Shown here piece after piece: positions 34,675-44,356 of a stretch of DNA of 64,000 nt. Positions within the stretch are counted from its first letter, which is position 1. The number at the start of each line of letters is the position of its first letter. The DNA is from Synechococcus sp. A18-25c (GTDB taxonomy: Bacteria; Cyanobacteriota; Cyanobacteriia; PCC-6307; Cyanobiaceae). The stretch covers positions 1,798,001 to 1,862,000 of the forward strand of contig NZ_CP047957.1 in the NCBI RefSeq assembly GCF_014280035.1. The letters are read 5' to 3'. Under the pieces are notes generated by a model that saw nothing but the letters and a program-made list of their open reading frames with translations, ran no database searches and was not told the origin of the DNA. Position numbers and translations under genes: made by a program.

Positions 34675-35850
34675 ATGGGCAGCCGTCAAAGCTTGTCCCC
34701 TGGGGGAGTTAGTCAGGATGCGCTGCGATCCCTATCCCGCCTAAGCGGCATGAAACGACGTCGTCGAAAGCTGATGGGTGCTGCGGCTGCCGCGCTTGTG
34801 TTGGTGGGCGGCGGTGTGATCTGGAGCCAGAGTTCAGGAAATAGCCGCGCCCGCCAGCTGGGTGATTTCACCGTTGCTGCAGAGCAGGGATCCCTGCCTG
34901 GCGTCATCACCGCGAGTGGGGAGCTGGAAGCCATTCGGCGCGTGAATGTGAGTCCTAAAAATCAAGGGCGCCTGGCAGCCCTTTACGTGGACGAAGGAGA
35001 TGTGGTGCGCAAAGGGCAGGTACTGGCGCGCATGGACAGCGGTGATTTCAAAGACCGTTTGGATGAACTCACCGCCCTTGAACGCCAGGCCCGTGCTGAG
35101 TACCAAGCCAAACGAGCTGACTTCCTTCGCCATCGTCAACTGCTCGACAGCGGCGCCATCAGCGCATCGGACTTGGACGGTTTCCGCGCGGCCTTCATCA
35201 GCAGCCAAGAGGCCCTGACAGCAGCGCAAGAGCGGGTTGCGCAGCGGAAGGTGGAGGGCAGTGACCTGGACATCCAGGCGCCATTCGACGGAATGATCAC
35301 CGAACGGTTTGCCGAGCCTGGCGCCTACGTCACACCCACCACCACCGCCTCCACCAATGCCGGTGCCAGCAGCTCATCGATCGTGGAACTCTCGGAGGGA
35401 TTGGAGGTGGCGGCCAAGGTTCCCGAAAGCGACATCGGCCGCATCCGAGTGGGTCAGGAGGCTGTCGTGCGGGTCGATGCCTATCCCGACCAGCGCTTTG
35501 CCGCGCAGGTGCGTGACATTGCACCTCGTGCTGAAAAAACCGACAACGTGATTTCGTTTGAAGTGGAGTTATCCCTGATCGAACCGCCGCCGAGCCTTCG
35601 CATTGGCATGACGGTGGATGTTGACTTTCAAACCGGTCGCACGGCGGATAGCACGCTGGTGCCAACGGTGGCGATCGTGACGGAAAACGGGACGCCTGGA
35701 GTGCTGCTTGTGGGCGACAACAGCGAACCCACATTCCAGCCGGTGGAGCTAGGGGCCAGCAGTGGCAGCAAGAGTGCCATTCTCTCCGGTGTGACGCCCG
35801 GCACCCGGGTGTTCATTGACATGCCGCCCTGGGCGAAGACGCGCGACTGA
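34675..35850 (+). CDS. HlyD/MacA-family periplasmic adaptor protein
   Basis: The protein has about 391 residues from ATG 34675. After a basic stretch (MKRRRRKLM) comes one membrane anchor (GAAAAALVLVGGGVIW), then the lipoyl half-motif GVITASGELEAIRRVNVSPK. A helical hairpin follows (ELTALERQARAEYQAKRADF...), and the second lipoyl half is DIQAPFDGMITERFAEPG, then a beta-barrel. This is a membrane-fusion adaptor for an ABC or RND exporter. No ATPase or permease gene is next to it. polA follows 24 bases later. Confidence 0.9.
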   Translation: MGSRQSLSPGGVSQDALRSLSRLSGMKRRRRKLMGAAAAALVLVGGGVIWSQSSGNSRARQLGDFTVAAEQGSLPGVITASGELEAIRRVNVSPKNQGRLAALYVDEGDVVRKGQVLARMDSGDFKDRLDELTALERQARAEYQAKRADFLRHRQLLDSGAISASDLDGFRAAFISSQEALTAAQERVAQRKVEGSDLDIQAPFDGMITERFAEPGAYVTPTTTASTNAGASSSSIVELSEGLEVAAKVPESDIGRIRVGQEAVVRVDAYPDQRFAAQVRDIAPRAEKTDNVISFEVELSLIEPPPSLRIGMTVDVDFQTGRTADSTLVPTVAIVTENGTPGVLLVGDNSEPTFQPVELGASSGSKSAILSGVTPGTRVFIDMPPWAKTRD

Positions 35851-35874
35851 CTGACACCGGACCTGCCCGAATCC

Positions 35875-38800
35875 ATGCCCGACACCAAGGAGAAACCGCT
35901 GCTGCTGCTGGTGGATGGCCATTCCCTGGCCTTCCGCAGCTTCTATGCATTCAGCAAAGGAGGCGATGGTGGACTGGCCACCAAGGATGGGCGGCCCACC
36001 AGCGTGACCTATGGGTTTCTCAAGGCACTGCTCGACAACTGCAAGGGCTTGAAGCCTGAAGGTGTCGCGATCGCCTTCGACACCGCGGAACCCACCTTCC
36101 GGCATGAAGCCGATCCCAACTACAAGGCCCATCGCGATGTGGCGCCAGAGGTGTTTTTTCAGGATCTGGATCAATTGCAGGGAATCCTGCGCCAGTTCCT
36201 GCAGCTGCCGCTCTGCCTGGCTCCAGGATTTGAAGCCGACGACGTACTGGGCACCCTGGCCAACCGCGCTGCCGAGTCCGGCTGGCGCGTGCGCATCCTC
36301 AGCGGCGATCGTGACCTGTTCCAGCTGGTGGATGACCAGCGCGACATCGCCGTGATGTACATGGGAGGCGGCCCCTATGCACGCAGCAGCGGTCCGACCC
36401 TGATTGATGAAGCGGGCGTGGAGAGCAAGCTGGGCGTGATGCCCAACAAGGTGGTGGATCTCAAAGCCCTCACCGGTGACAGCTCCGACAACATCCCGGG
36501 TGTGAAGGGGGTTGGCCCGAAGACAGCGATCAACCTGCTCAAGGAAAACGTCGACCTCGATGGCGTCTACAAGGTGTTGGCAGAAGTTGAAGCCGAGGGA
36601 CCGAAAGCCAGTCGGGGGGCGGTGAAGGGAGCGCTCAAAGGCAAGCTCAGCGCCGACCGAGACAACGCCTACCTCTCGCGCAAGCTGGCCGAGATCCTGG
36701 TGGACATCCCGCTACCGGAAGAGCCTGTGCTCGAGCTGGGCCCCGTGGACGCGGACGGACTGCAGCAGCAGCTGGAAGATCTGGAACTAAACAGCCTGGT
36801 GCGCCAGGTGCCCGGATTCGTCGCCACCTTCTCCACCGGCGGGCTCAATGCCAATGGGCATCTGCTCGAATCAGCCACACCCAAACCCAAGAGCACCAGC
36901 AGCGAGGCCCCTGCCGATGAGAGCGCATCGGCCTCCATTCACGACACGCACGAGACCGCCGCGGCACACCCTGAACTGCAACCTCAGGTGATCAGCACTG
37001 CAGCGGACCTCGAGGCGCTCGTGCAGCGGCTGATGGGCTGCACGGATGCCATGGCCCCTGTGGCCTTGGACACGGAAACCACCGACCTCAACCCTTTCAA
37101 AGCCCAACTGGTGGGAATCGGCATGTGCTGGGGACCCGAGCCGACGGATCTGGCCTACATCCCGATCGGACATCGCTCCGCGACAGAGCCCACCCTCGAC
37201 AGCTCAGATGCCCCTGTGCAGTTGCCACTGGAGACCGTGCTAGCTCAGCTGGCGCCGTGGCTGGCCAGCCCTGACCATCCCAAGGCCCTTCAGAACGCGA
37301 AATACGACCGTTTGATCCTGCTGCGCCATGGCATGCCCTTGGGAGGGGTGGTGATGGACACCCTGCTGGCCGATTACCTCCGTGACGCCGCGGCCAAGCA
37401 TGGCCTGGACGTGATGGCCCAGCGTGACTACGGCATCACCCCCACGCTGTTCAGCGATCTCGTGGGCAAACCCAAGGACGGCAAGGCCAGCTGCTTTGCG
37501 GAGGTTGCCCTCGATCAAGCCGCGTTGTATTGCGGCATGGACGTTCACCTCACACGTCGCCTCGCGATTGATCTCAGGGCGCAGCTGCAGGCCTGCGGCG
37601 ACCAGCTGCCCCGCTTACTGGATCAGGTGGAACTACCGCTAGAACCGGTGTTGGCCGTGATGGAAGCCACCGGCATCCGCATCGATCTTCCGTATCTGGG
37701 AGAGCTGTCGAAGGAGATGGGAGACACGCTGAAGCGGCTGGAAAAAGACGCCAAGCACGCCGCAGGCGTTGACTTCAACCTGGCCTCACCCAAACAGCTG
37801 GGAGAACTGCTGTTCAACACCTTGGGGCTCGATCGCAAGAAATCCCGCCGCACCAAAACCGGTTACAGCACCGATGCCACGGTGCTGGAAAAACTGGAAG
37901 GCGATCACCCGGTGGTGCCGCTGGTGCTCGAACACCGCGTGCTGAGCAAACTCAAAAGCACCTATGTGGATGCTCTGCCCCTGCTAGTGGAAGCCGAGAC
38001 CGGGCGTGTGCACACAGATTTCAACCAGGCAGTAACTGCGACAGGTCGCCTCAGCAGCAGCAACCCCAACCTGCAGAACATCCCTGTGCGCACGCAATAC
38101 AGCCGACGCATCCGCAAGGCTTTCCTGCCGCAGGAGAGCTGGACGCTGCTCAGTGCTGACTACTCGCAGATTGAACTACGCATCCTCACCCATCTCTCCG
38201 GGGAGGAGGTGCTTCAGCAGGCGTATCAGAACGGAGACGACGTGCATGCTTTGACCGCACGTTTGCTCCTCGACAAAGACGAGGTAAGCGCCGATGAGCG
38301 ACGGCTGGGCAAGACGATCAACTTTGGCGTGATCTACGGGATGGGCGCCCAACGGTTTGCCCGGGAAACCGGAGTCAGTCAGGCGGAAGCCAAGGACTTC
38401 CTCAGCCGCTACAGAGAGCGCTACCCCAAGGTGTTCGCATTCCTTGAACTGCAGGAGCGCCTGGCCCTGAGCCGCGGCTATGTGGAAACCATTCTTGGAC
38501 GACGGCGCCCCTTCCACTTCGACCGCAATGGCCTGGGCCGGTTACTGGGGAAAGACCCCATGGAGATCGAGTTGGATGTCGCCAGGCGAGGCGGAATGGA
38601 AGCGCAGCAGCTGCGAGCGGCCGCCAACGCCCCCATCCAGGGCTCCAGTGCCGACATCATCAAACTGGCGATGATCCAGCTGCAAGCAGCGATCGAACAG
38701 AAGGGGCTGCCAGCGCGCCTGCTGCTGCAGGTGCACGACGAACTGGTGCTGGAAGTGGACCCTCAGGCCCTAGAGACAACGCAGGAGCTGGTGGTGTCCA

Positions 38801-38880
38801 CGATGGAAAAAGCCGTCAAACTCAGCGTGCCATTAGTGGCTGAGACAGGGGTCGGCGCCAACTGGATGGAGGCGAAATAG
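35875..38880 (+). CDS. polA: DNA polymerase I
   Basis: The 1001 residues make a three-domain enzyme. Residues about 1-300 are the 5' nuclease (LVDGHSLAFRSFYAF; LSGDRDLFQLV; LTGDSSDNIPGVKGVGPKTA). A low-complexity linker with Ser/Thr/Ala follows. A 3'-5' exonuclease with an apparently intact DEDD set comes next: ALDTETTDLNPF, NAKYDRLIL, and YCGMDVHLT. Last is the polymerase with motif A DYSQIELRIL, motif B RRLGKTINFGVIYGMG and motif C VHDELVLEV. It is about 70 residues longer than E. coli PolA, mostly in the linker. It does repair and lagging-strand processing. Confidence 0.98.
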   Translation: MPDTKEKPLLLLVDGHSLAFRSFYAFSKGGDGGLATKDGRPTSVTYGFLKALLDNCKGLKPEGVAIAFDTAEPTFRHEADPNYKAHRDVAPEVFFQDLDQLQGILRQFLQLPLCLAPGFEADDVLGTLANRAAESGWRVRILSGDRDLFQLVDDQRDIAVMYMGGGPYARSSGPTLIDEAGVESKLGVMPNKVVDLKALTGDSSDNIPGVKGVGPKTAINLLKENVDLDGVYKVLAEVEAEGPKASRGAVKGALKGKLSADRDNAYLSRKLAEILVDIPLPEEPVLELGPVDADGLQQQLEDLELNSLVRQVPGFVATFSTGGLNANGHLLESATPKPKSTSSEAPADESASASIHDTHETAAAHPELQPQVISTAADLEALVQRLMGCTDAMAPVALDTETTDLNPFKAQLVGIGMCWGPEPTDLAYIPIGHRSATEPTLDSSDAPVQLPLETVLAQLAPWLASPDHPKALQNAKYDRLILLRHGMPLGGVVMDTLLADYLRDAAAKHGLDVMAQRDYGITPTLFSDLVGKPKDGKASCFAEVALDQAALYCGMDVHLTRRLAIDLRAQLQACGDQLPRLLDQVELPLEPVLAVMEATGIRIDLPYLGELSKEMGDTLKRLEKDAKHAAGVDFNLASPKQLGELLFNTLGLDRKKSRRTKTGYSTDATVLEKLEGDHPVVPLVLEHRVLSKLKSTYVDALPLLVEAETGRVHTDFNQAVTATGRLSSSNPNLQNIPVRTQYSRRIRKAFLPQESWTLLSADYSQIELRILTHLSGEEVLQQAYQNGDDVHALTARLLLDKDEVSADERRLGKTINFGVIYGMGAQRFARETGVSQAEAKDFLSRYRERYPKVFAFLELQERLALSRGYVETILGRRRPFHFDRNGLGRLLGKDPMEIELDVARRGGMEAQQLRAAANAPIQGSSADIIKLAMIQLQAAIEQKGLPARLLLQVHDELVLEVDPQALETTQELVVSTMEKAVKLSVPLVAETGVGANWMEAK

Positions 38881-39043
38881 CCCTCAGGGGCTGATCTGTC
38901 GCGCGCAACCAACATGCGATCGCGCTCCAAGTTTCAAGCCCATACCCAACAACCATGGGTAACGACCTTTCAGGCTCTCAGGGATTCAAACGACAAGTTT
39001 GGAGGGACGGGCCGTAATCTCCAATCAGTGTCTAACCAGGCCT

Positions 39044-40540
39044 GTGTCGCTTCGCCTCACCAACAGTCTGAGCAACCGGACGGAAGCGTTCCAGCCACTG
39101 GAAGAAGGCAAGGCCACAATTTATTGCTGCGGTGTCACCGTTTATGACCTATGCCACTTGGGGCATGCACGTAGCTACATCAACTGGGATGTTCTTCGCC
39201 GCTATCTCATTTGGCGCGATTATGACGTCACATTTGTTCAGAACTACACGGACATTGACGACAAAATACTGAACAAAGCATCAGCAGAAGGAACCTCGAT
39301 GGAAGAGGTCAGCGAGAAAAATATTGAGGCCTTTGAAATCGACATGGCCAGATTAAATATTCTCCCAGCCGATAAAATGCCACGAGCCACACGTTGCATC
39401 CCAGAGATTCATACATTGATCAAAGAACTTGAAGCCAAAGGAGCTGCTTACGGGTCCGACGGCGACGTCTACTTTGACGTGTCTAAAGCAAAAAACTATG
39501 GCCAACTCAGTGGCCGAGACCCCAATGAGCAACAGCAGGGTGCGAGCGGTCGCACCAGCGGAAACGAAGAAGAACGAAAACGTCACCCATTTGATTTTGC
39601 GCTATGGAAAAGTGCAAAAGATGGCGAACCCAGTTGGGATTCACCATGGGGCCCTGGACGCCCCGGTTGGCACATCGAATGCTCAGCGATGGTTCGTCAA
39701 CAATTTGGCAAAACCATCGACATCCACCTCGGTGGCGGTGACTTGGTGTTCCCACACCATGAGAATGAAATTGCCCAATCAGAAACGGCCAACGATGCTC
39801 CTTTGGCGCGTCTTTGGATGCACAACGGCATGGTCAATGTGGGCGGCACAAAGATGTCGAAATCGCTTGGCAACTTCACAACCATTCGTGCACTTCTCGA
39901 CAGCGGTGTGTCATCCATGACCCTGCGGTTGTTCGTGCTGCAGGCCCACTACCGCAAGCCCCTTGACTTCACAGCGGATGCCCTTGATGCCGCCAGCACT
40001 GGCTGGAAAGGCCTCAACGCCGCACTTGGCCTCGGTGATCTGTTCACACAACCTCTTGGATGGCCCCAATCGGAACCGTTGGCTTCTGGCGCCGTGAAAT
40101 CTGAAGTTTCAGTCGATGGTGAGGTCTTGCTCAACGCCAAGAAGCGTTTCATCGAAGCCATGGACCAGGACCTCAACACGTCAGGTGCCCTGGCAGTGCT
40201 GTTCGATCTGGCCAAACCTCTAAAAGCCCTGGCCAATCGCCTGGATCGTGGCGATCAGCTCGATCACACCAAGGACGAATTGGATCAACTGCTACAGCGT
40301 TGGCGTCTGCTGAGAGAGCTGTCTGGAGTGTTGGGCCTTCGATTGGAGACCGCTGTTGCCGATGCAGCGACCAACGGGATCGATGACGGTGCCGAGATCG
40401 AGGCTGCCATTGCGGCACGCAAGCAGGCCAAACAGAGCAGAGACTTTGCGACCGCCGATCGCATCCGTGATGAACTCACCGCCAAGGGCATCGAACTGAT
40501 CGACAAGCCCGGCGGGATCACCGAGTGGCGACGCAGCTGA
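39044..40540 (+). CDS. cysS: Cysteinyl-tRNA synthetase
   Basis: From GTG 39044 the protein (498 residues) begins [15 protein letters not shown], matching related starts; an in-frame TTG at 38999 would add 15 odd residues. Motifs: the zinc/ATP region [19 protein letters not shown] with the HIGH-type sequence, WHIECSAM with a zinc cysteine, and the KMSKS loop [12 protein letters not shown]. An insertion [19 protein letters not shown] is a picocyanobacterial peculiarity. The first half (about 39110-39850) is visibly AT-richer than the second, suggesting an internal recombination. Confidence 0.96.
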   Translation: MSLRLTNSLSNRTEAFQPLEEGKATIYCCGVTVYDLCHLGHARSYINWDVLRRYLIWRDYDVTFVQNYTDIDDKILNKASAEGTSMEEVSEKNIEAFEIDMARLNILPADKMPRATRCIPEIHTLIKELEAKGAAYGSDGDVYFDVSKAKNYGQLSGRDPNEQQQGASGRTSGNEEERKRHPFDFALWKSAKDGEPSWDSPWGPGRPGWHIECSAMVRQQFGKTIDIHLGGGDLVFPHHENEIAQSETANDAPLARLWMHNGMVNVGGTKMSKSLGNFTTIRALLDSGVSSMTLRLFVLQAHYRKPLDFTADALDAASTGWKGLNAALGLGDLFTQPLGWPQSEPLASGAVKSEVSVDGEVLLNAKKRFIEAMDQDLNTSGALAVLFDLAKPLKALANRLDRGDQLDHTKDELDQLLQRWRLLRELSGVLGLRLETAVADAATNGIDDGAEIEAAIAARKQAKQSRDFATADRIRDELTAKGIELIDKPGGITEWRRS

Positions 40541-40543
40541 GCC

Positions 40544-40798
40544 TTAGCGCTGCTTTCCAGCCATCATCGCCTCGATCTTGCGAATGCGGGCCAGGGTCGT
40601 GGTCCACACCTCGAGTCGGAAACGCTGATCACCCAACGCGGGGTCTGCGGGGTCGGCAGCGTCAATCCAGGCCTTGAGTTCAGCCAGCTTGGCGTCCGGA
40701 TCCTCCCGGGCTTCAAAGGCATCCCAGAGCTCCCGCTCCAACTTGGCCCGCTCGATGAAATTCCAGCGCTTGAGCCAGAGCATCCTGTTGGTGTGCAT
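40544..40798 (-). CDS. Small hypothetical protein
   Basis: From ATG 40798 the protein has 84 residues: MHTNRMLWLKRWNFIERAKL, then an acidic/basic helix (ERELWDAFEAREDPDAKLAELKAWIDAADPADPA), and FRLEVWTTTLARIRKIEAMMAG. It is entirely helical and charged with no membrane part. No family is recognised. It converges on cysS (3 bases between stops) and is divergent from the DUF2721 gene. Confidence 0.6.
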   Translation of the reverse strand: MHTNRMLWLKRWNFIERAKLERELWDAFEAREDPDAKLAELKAWIDAADPADPALGDQRFRLEVWTTTLARIRKIEAMMAGKQR

Positions 40799-40864
40799 CA
40801 GGGCCCTGTCTACCGGATTCTCCGGGCACAAGGTCTAAGGTCCGAAAGGTTGAGGCTTCAGCGC

Positions 40865-41278
40865 ATGCAACCGGAAAGCCTGTCCAAAGCCATCCAGCTG
40901 GCCGTCGCGCCGGTGTTTCTGCTGGCGGGCATTGGCATGCTGCTGAATGTGACCTCTGGTCGTCTCGTGCGCATCGTGGAGAATGCACGCCGCGCCAAAG
41001 AGGCGCTGGACGCTGGAGAGACGGTGGATGACAAGGAACGCTCCACCTGGCGCAAACGCGCACAACTGATCATCCGGGCGATTGAGTTGCTCACCGCAGC
41101 CACCCTGTTGATCTCCTCGGTGGTGGCCGTGTTGTTCCTGAGCGTGATCAGCCGCCTGAACCTCACCGTTGTGGTGGTGCCCATGTTCATTGCGGCCATG
41201 ATCTTGTTGATGGTGGCGTCGATCTGCTTCCTGCGTGAGGTGCGTCTTGCATCGGTGCACCTACGGCGCGTGCTCTGA
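40865..41278 (+). CDS. DUF2721 membrane protein
   Basis: From ATG 40865 the protein has 137 residues. It has a first helix (LAVAPVFLLAGIGMLLNVTSGRLVRIVENAR), which is the diagnostic part of DUF2721, a cytoplasmic loop with KERSTWRKRAQLI, and two further helices (LLTAATLLISSVVAVLFLSVIS and VVVVPMFIAAMILLMVASICFL). The function is unknown; it is a small inner-membrane protein. The upstream frame beyond ATG overlaps the divergent small gene. Confidence 0.85.
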   Translation: MQPESLSKAIQLAVAPVFLLAGIGMLLNVTSGRLVRIVENARRAKEALDAGETVDDKERSTWRKRAQLIIRAIELLTAATLLISSVVAVLFLSVISRLNLTVVVVPMFIAAMILLMVASICFLREVRLASVHLRRVL

Positions 41279-41310
41279 ATGCCGTTTGGGGATCAAGCCT
41301 GCCCCGTCCA

Positions 41311-42660
41311 CTACCGGGGAACATACGTCCACTTGCCGATGAGATCCACAACACTGATCAACAAGCCTGCGGCGATCACCAGAGGCGACACCCAGCGCAG
41401 GAAAAACAGAATGATCCCAGCCCTCGCGGGAGGTGTGATCCCACTGTTCTTGAGATCCTCCAGGAAGCTTCGCGATGCAAACCAACCCATCAGCACCGCG
41501 ATCAGCAAACCACCAGCAATCAATAGGACGCCCCCGAAGAGGTCATCCATCGTGCCGAGCACGTTGAGATCGGTGGCCGCCGGCAAACCGACGACAAAAA
41601 TCACTGCCGCACTGACCCAGGCGGCGTTGCGACGACTCCAGTTGCAGCGGTCCATCAGGGCCGCCACGGGCACTTCAAGCAACGACACCGACGAGGTGAT
41701 CGCAGCCAAATAGGCGAGGGAAAAGAACGTCACCGCCACAATCCTCCCGGTCAGACCGATGGACCCAAGCCCCGTGGGCAGAGATAGAAAGATGGTGCCG
41801 ATCGTGGATCCACTGACGGCATCGCCCAGGCCGAAGCTGATCACCACCGGAAAGGTGAGCAGGCCAGCCAGCAGACCCACAGCAGTATCCAGTCCGACGA
41901 TGGCGACCGCTTCCGAGGGAATCGGTGCTTTGCGATTCAGATAGGCCGAATAGGCCAAGATTGCGCCAATCCCTGTCCCCACCGAAAAGAACGCCTGTGT
42001 GAAGGCATTGCGGATGGTGGTGATGTTGAACAACTCCTGGCTGTCCCAACGCAACAGAAACGTGCGGTAACCCTCCGCCGCGCCGGGGAGAGAACTAGCC
42101 CAGACCGCCAGGACCACAAGCAGCAGAAACAACATCGGCAGAGCCATACGTGAGAGGCGCTCAATTCCTGCCTGCACACCGGCCGCCACCACCACCGCAG
42201 TGAGCAGCATGCTGACGGCCTGTCCGGCGATCGCACTCTGGCCGCCACTGATGCCCGCGAAGAACAGCTCCGCCTCGCCCATGCTGCTGGGAAGTCCCAC
42301 CTGCAGCGCGTGAAGCAGGGTCTGACCCGTCCAGCCCATCAGCACGCCGTAGAAGGCCAAGATTCCGCAAGACACCACCACAAACAGCCAACCCATTGGC
42401 TGCCAAGCGCGCCCAGCCGCTTGCACGGGCGCCAACAACGGACTGCGGCCCGTGCTGCGACCCAGCACCATCTCGGCTACCAGCACTGGCAGACAAATGG
42501 TCATCACAATCAGCACGTAAAGCAGAACGAACGTGCCGCCCCCACCCTGTGACGCGCGGTAGGCAAATCCCCAAAGGTTGCCCAGGCCCACGGCACTGCC
42601 CGATGCAGCCAGCACAAAGCCCAAACCCGACTGCCAGGACTCCTTCTGCGCTGTGGCCAT
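41311..42660 (-). CDS. Sodium-dependent neurotransmitter-type symporter (SNF family)
   Basis: From ATG 42660 the protein has 449 residues and about 11-12 helices. The first helix SGLGFVLAASGSAVGLGNLWGFAY is the canonical LeuT-family sodium/substrate segment, with unwound GSAVGLGNLW. Later helices include FSVGTGIGAILAYSAY, which contains another sodium-site region. It imports amino acids or related solutes with sodium. The upstream frame to 42726 overlaps the divergent dxr start and is not supported. Confidence 0.92.
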   Translation of the reverse strand: MATAQKESWQSGLGFVLAASGSAVGLGNLWGFAYRASQGGGGTFVLLYVLIVMTICLPVLVAEMVLGRSTGRSPLLAPVQAAGRAWQPMGWLFVVVSCGILAFYGVLMGWTGQTLLHALQVGLPSSMGEAELFFAGISGGQSAIAGQAVSMLLTAVVVAAGVQAGIERLSRMALPMLFLLLVVLAVWASSLPGAAEGYRTFLLRWDSQELFNITTIRNAFTQAFFSVGTGIGAILAYSAYLNRKAPIPSEAVAIVGLDTAVGLLAGLLTFPVVISFGLGDAVSGSTIGTIFLSLPTGLGSIGLTGRIVAVTFFSLAYLAAITSSVSLLEVPVAALMDRCNWSRRNAAWVSAAVIFVVGLPAATDLNVLGTMDDLFGGVLLIAGGLLIAVLMGWFASRSFLEDLKNSGITPPARAGIILFFLRWVSPLVIAAGLLISVVDLIGKWTYVPR

Positions 42661-42716
42661 GTACCTAGAGACCGTGTTGGGGAAAGTTTGCCAGCAGCCG
42701 GAATTGAAATGGGAGG

Positions 42717-43991
42717 ATGGCGGCACTTGCCGGATTCCGTGTGAAAGCCATCAGCGTGCTGGGCTCCACCGGCTCAATCGGCACCCAGACCCTCGAGATC
42801 GTTCAAGATTTTCCGGATCAGTTCCGGGTGGTAGCCCTTACGGCAGGCAGAAACCTGGCGCTGCTGGTGGAGCAAATCCAGCAGCACAATCCCGAAGTGG
42901 TGGCCTTGGCCGATGAGGCGCTCCTCCCTGAGCTCAAAGAGCGACTGAAGGCACTGCCAGCCGACCAGCAACCGCAACGACAGCCCCATCTGGTGGGTGG
43001 CCCTGACGGATTGAACACGGCTGCGGCCTGGGACACAGCAGATCTTGTGGTCACCGGCATCGTGGGCTGTGCAGGCCTTCTGCCCACACTGGCTGCCATC
43101 CGGGCTGGCAAAGATCTTGCACTGGCCAACAAAGAGACGCTGATTGCCGCGGGGCCCGTGGTGCTGCCGGAACTGAAAAAAAGCGGCAGTCGTCTGCTGC
43201 CTGCTGACTCCGAGCATTCCGCCATTTTTCAATGCCTTCAAGGCACGCCATGGGCCGAAAATGCCCGACTCTCCACGGGTGTGCCCACGCCCGGACTGCG
43301 CCGCATTCAGCTCACTGCATCAGGAGGAGCCTTTCGCGACTGGAAGGCCGCTGATCTCGAGAAGGCGACTGTCGCTGATGCAACCTCCCATCCCAATTGG
43401 AGCATGGGGCGAAAAATCACCGTCGATTCCGCTTCGTTGATGAACAAGGGTCTCGAGGTGATCGAGGCGCACTACCTCTTCGGGCTGGATTTTGACCACA
43501 TCGAAATCGTGATCCACCCCCAAAGCATCATCCACTCGATGATTGAACTGGCTGATTCTTCCGTGCTGGCCCAACTGGGCTGGCCCGACATGAAGTTGCC
43601 GATTCTCTACTGCATGAGCTGGCCCTCACGCCTGGAAACCCCCTGGAAGCGTTTGGATCTTGCCCAAGTTGGGCAGCTCACATTCCGCGCACCGGATCCC
43701 GCCAAATACCCCTGCATGAAGCTGGCCTACGCAGCGGGACGTGCCGGCGGAACCATGCCCGCGGTGCTGAATGCCGCCAATGAAGAAGCAGTAGCCCAGT
43801 TCCTCAACGAGAGGATTCACTTCCTCGACATTCCTGACCTGATCGAGGCCGCCTGTGAACGCCACAAGAACGATCGAGTGGATGCACCGCAGCTTGAGGA
43901 TGTGCTGGCTGTTGACCAGTGGGCTCGGCAAGCCGTGCGCGAACAGGTGAGCCGTGGCACCCAGCGCATGACAACAGCCTTTGCTGCGTGA
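42717..43991 (+). CDS. dxr: 1-deoxy-D-xylulose-5-phosphate reductoisomerase
   Basis: Second enzyme of the MEP isoprenoid pathway, supplying carotenoids, phytol and quinone tails. The 424 residues show the NADPH site [19 protein letters not shown], the [13 protein letters not shown] motif, the metal/substrate region [14 protein letters not shown], and INKLEVIE-like [16 protein letters not shown]. The start is ATG 42717; a GTG at 42741 ([11 protein letters not shown]) fits homologues equally well. The stop overlaps the next start (GTGA). Confidence 0.96.
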   Translation: MAALAGFRVKAISVLGSTGSIGTQTLEIVQDFPDQFRVVALTAGRNLALLVEQIQQHNPEVVALADEALLPELKERLKALPADQQPQRQPHLVGGPDGLNTAAAWDTADLVVTGIVGCAGLLPTLAAIRAGKDLALANKETLIAAGPVVLPELKKSGSRLLPADSEHSAIFQCLQGTPWAENARLSTGVPTPGLRRIQLTASGGAFRDWKAADLEKATVADATSHPNWSMGRKITVDSASLMNKGLEVIEAHYLFGLDFDHIEIVIHPQSIIHSMIELADSSVLAQLGWPDMKLPILYCMSWPSRLETPWKRLDLAQVGQLTFRAPDPAKYPCMKLAYAAGRAGGTMPAVLNAANEEAVAQFLNERIHFLDIPDLIEAACERHKNDRVDAPQLEDVLAVDQWARQAVREQVSRGTQRMTTAFAA

Positions 43992-44356
43992 CCACGACCC
44001 GCGCCATTCGACCGTTGGTCAGCCACCACCTGTTGCTCTGCGCGACACCCACCAAGGCCAAATGCTGTGACCCCAACGTGGGCGCGCAGAGCTGGGAAGC
44101 CCTGAAGCAAGGAGTGCGTGAGCTGAATTTGGAATCACCAGAGCGCCCACAGGGCATCGTGCTCCGCACCAAGGCCGACTGCCTGAGGATCTGTGAACAG
44201 GGCCCCGTACTCTTGGTCTGGCCCGATGGCATCTGGTACGGCGGTGTCACGCCCGAACGGGTACGCCACATCCTTGAGGAGCATGTGATCCAAGGCCAGC
44301 CCTGTGAAGACTGGGTGATCCGGCGTAGCCCCTTCAGCACTCCGGCATCGGACTGA
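43988..44356 (+). CDS. Thioredoxin-like [2Fe-2S] ferredoxin
   Basis: From GTG 43988 the protein has 122 residues. [16 protein letters not shown] supplies two or three cysteines, and [29 protein letters not shown] supplies the other two. That is the pattern of the thioredoxin-like [2Fe-2S] ferredoxins related to the NuoE C-terminal fold. It is translationally coupled to dxr. The MEP enzymes IspG and IspH need reduced ferredoxin in cyanobacteria, so a redox link to isoprenoid synthesis is an attractive guess. The last 23 bases overlap the convergent hydrolase gene. Confidence 0.85.
   Translation: MTTTRAIRPLVSHHLLLCATPTKAKCCDPNVGAQSWEALKQGVRELNLESPERPQGIVLRTKADCLRICEQGPVLLVWPDGIWYGGVTPERVRHILEEHVIQGQPCEDWVIRRSPFSTPASD

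Noticed and set aside
38880-38896. Short hairpin AGCCCTCAGGGGCT after polA
   Set aside because: A 5-bp stem with no T run is weak; it does not meet terminator standards.
20644-42240. GCGATCGC octamers (for example near 20536, 38918 and 42232)
   Set aside because: These are HIP1 sites, which are common in cyanobacterial genomes; the few here are not clustered.
44334-44356. Overlap of the ferredoxin and YheT genes, and similar small 3' overlaps (28641-28671, 54039-54079)
   Set aside because: Convergent overlaps of 20-40 bases are common in compact picocyanobacterial genomes, so they were not raised as separate findings.
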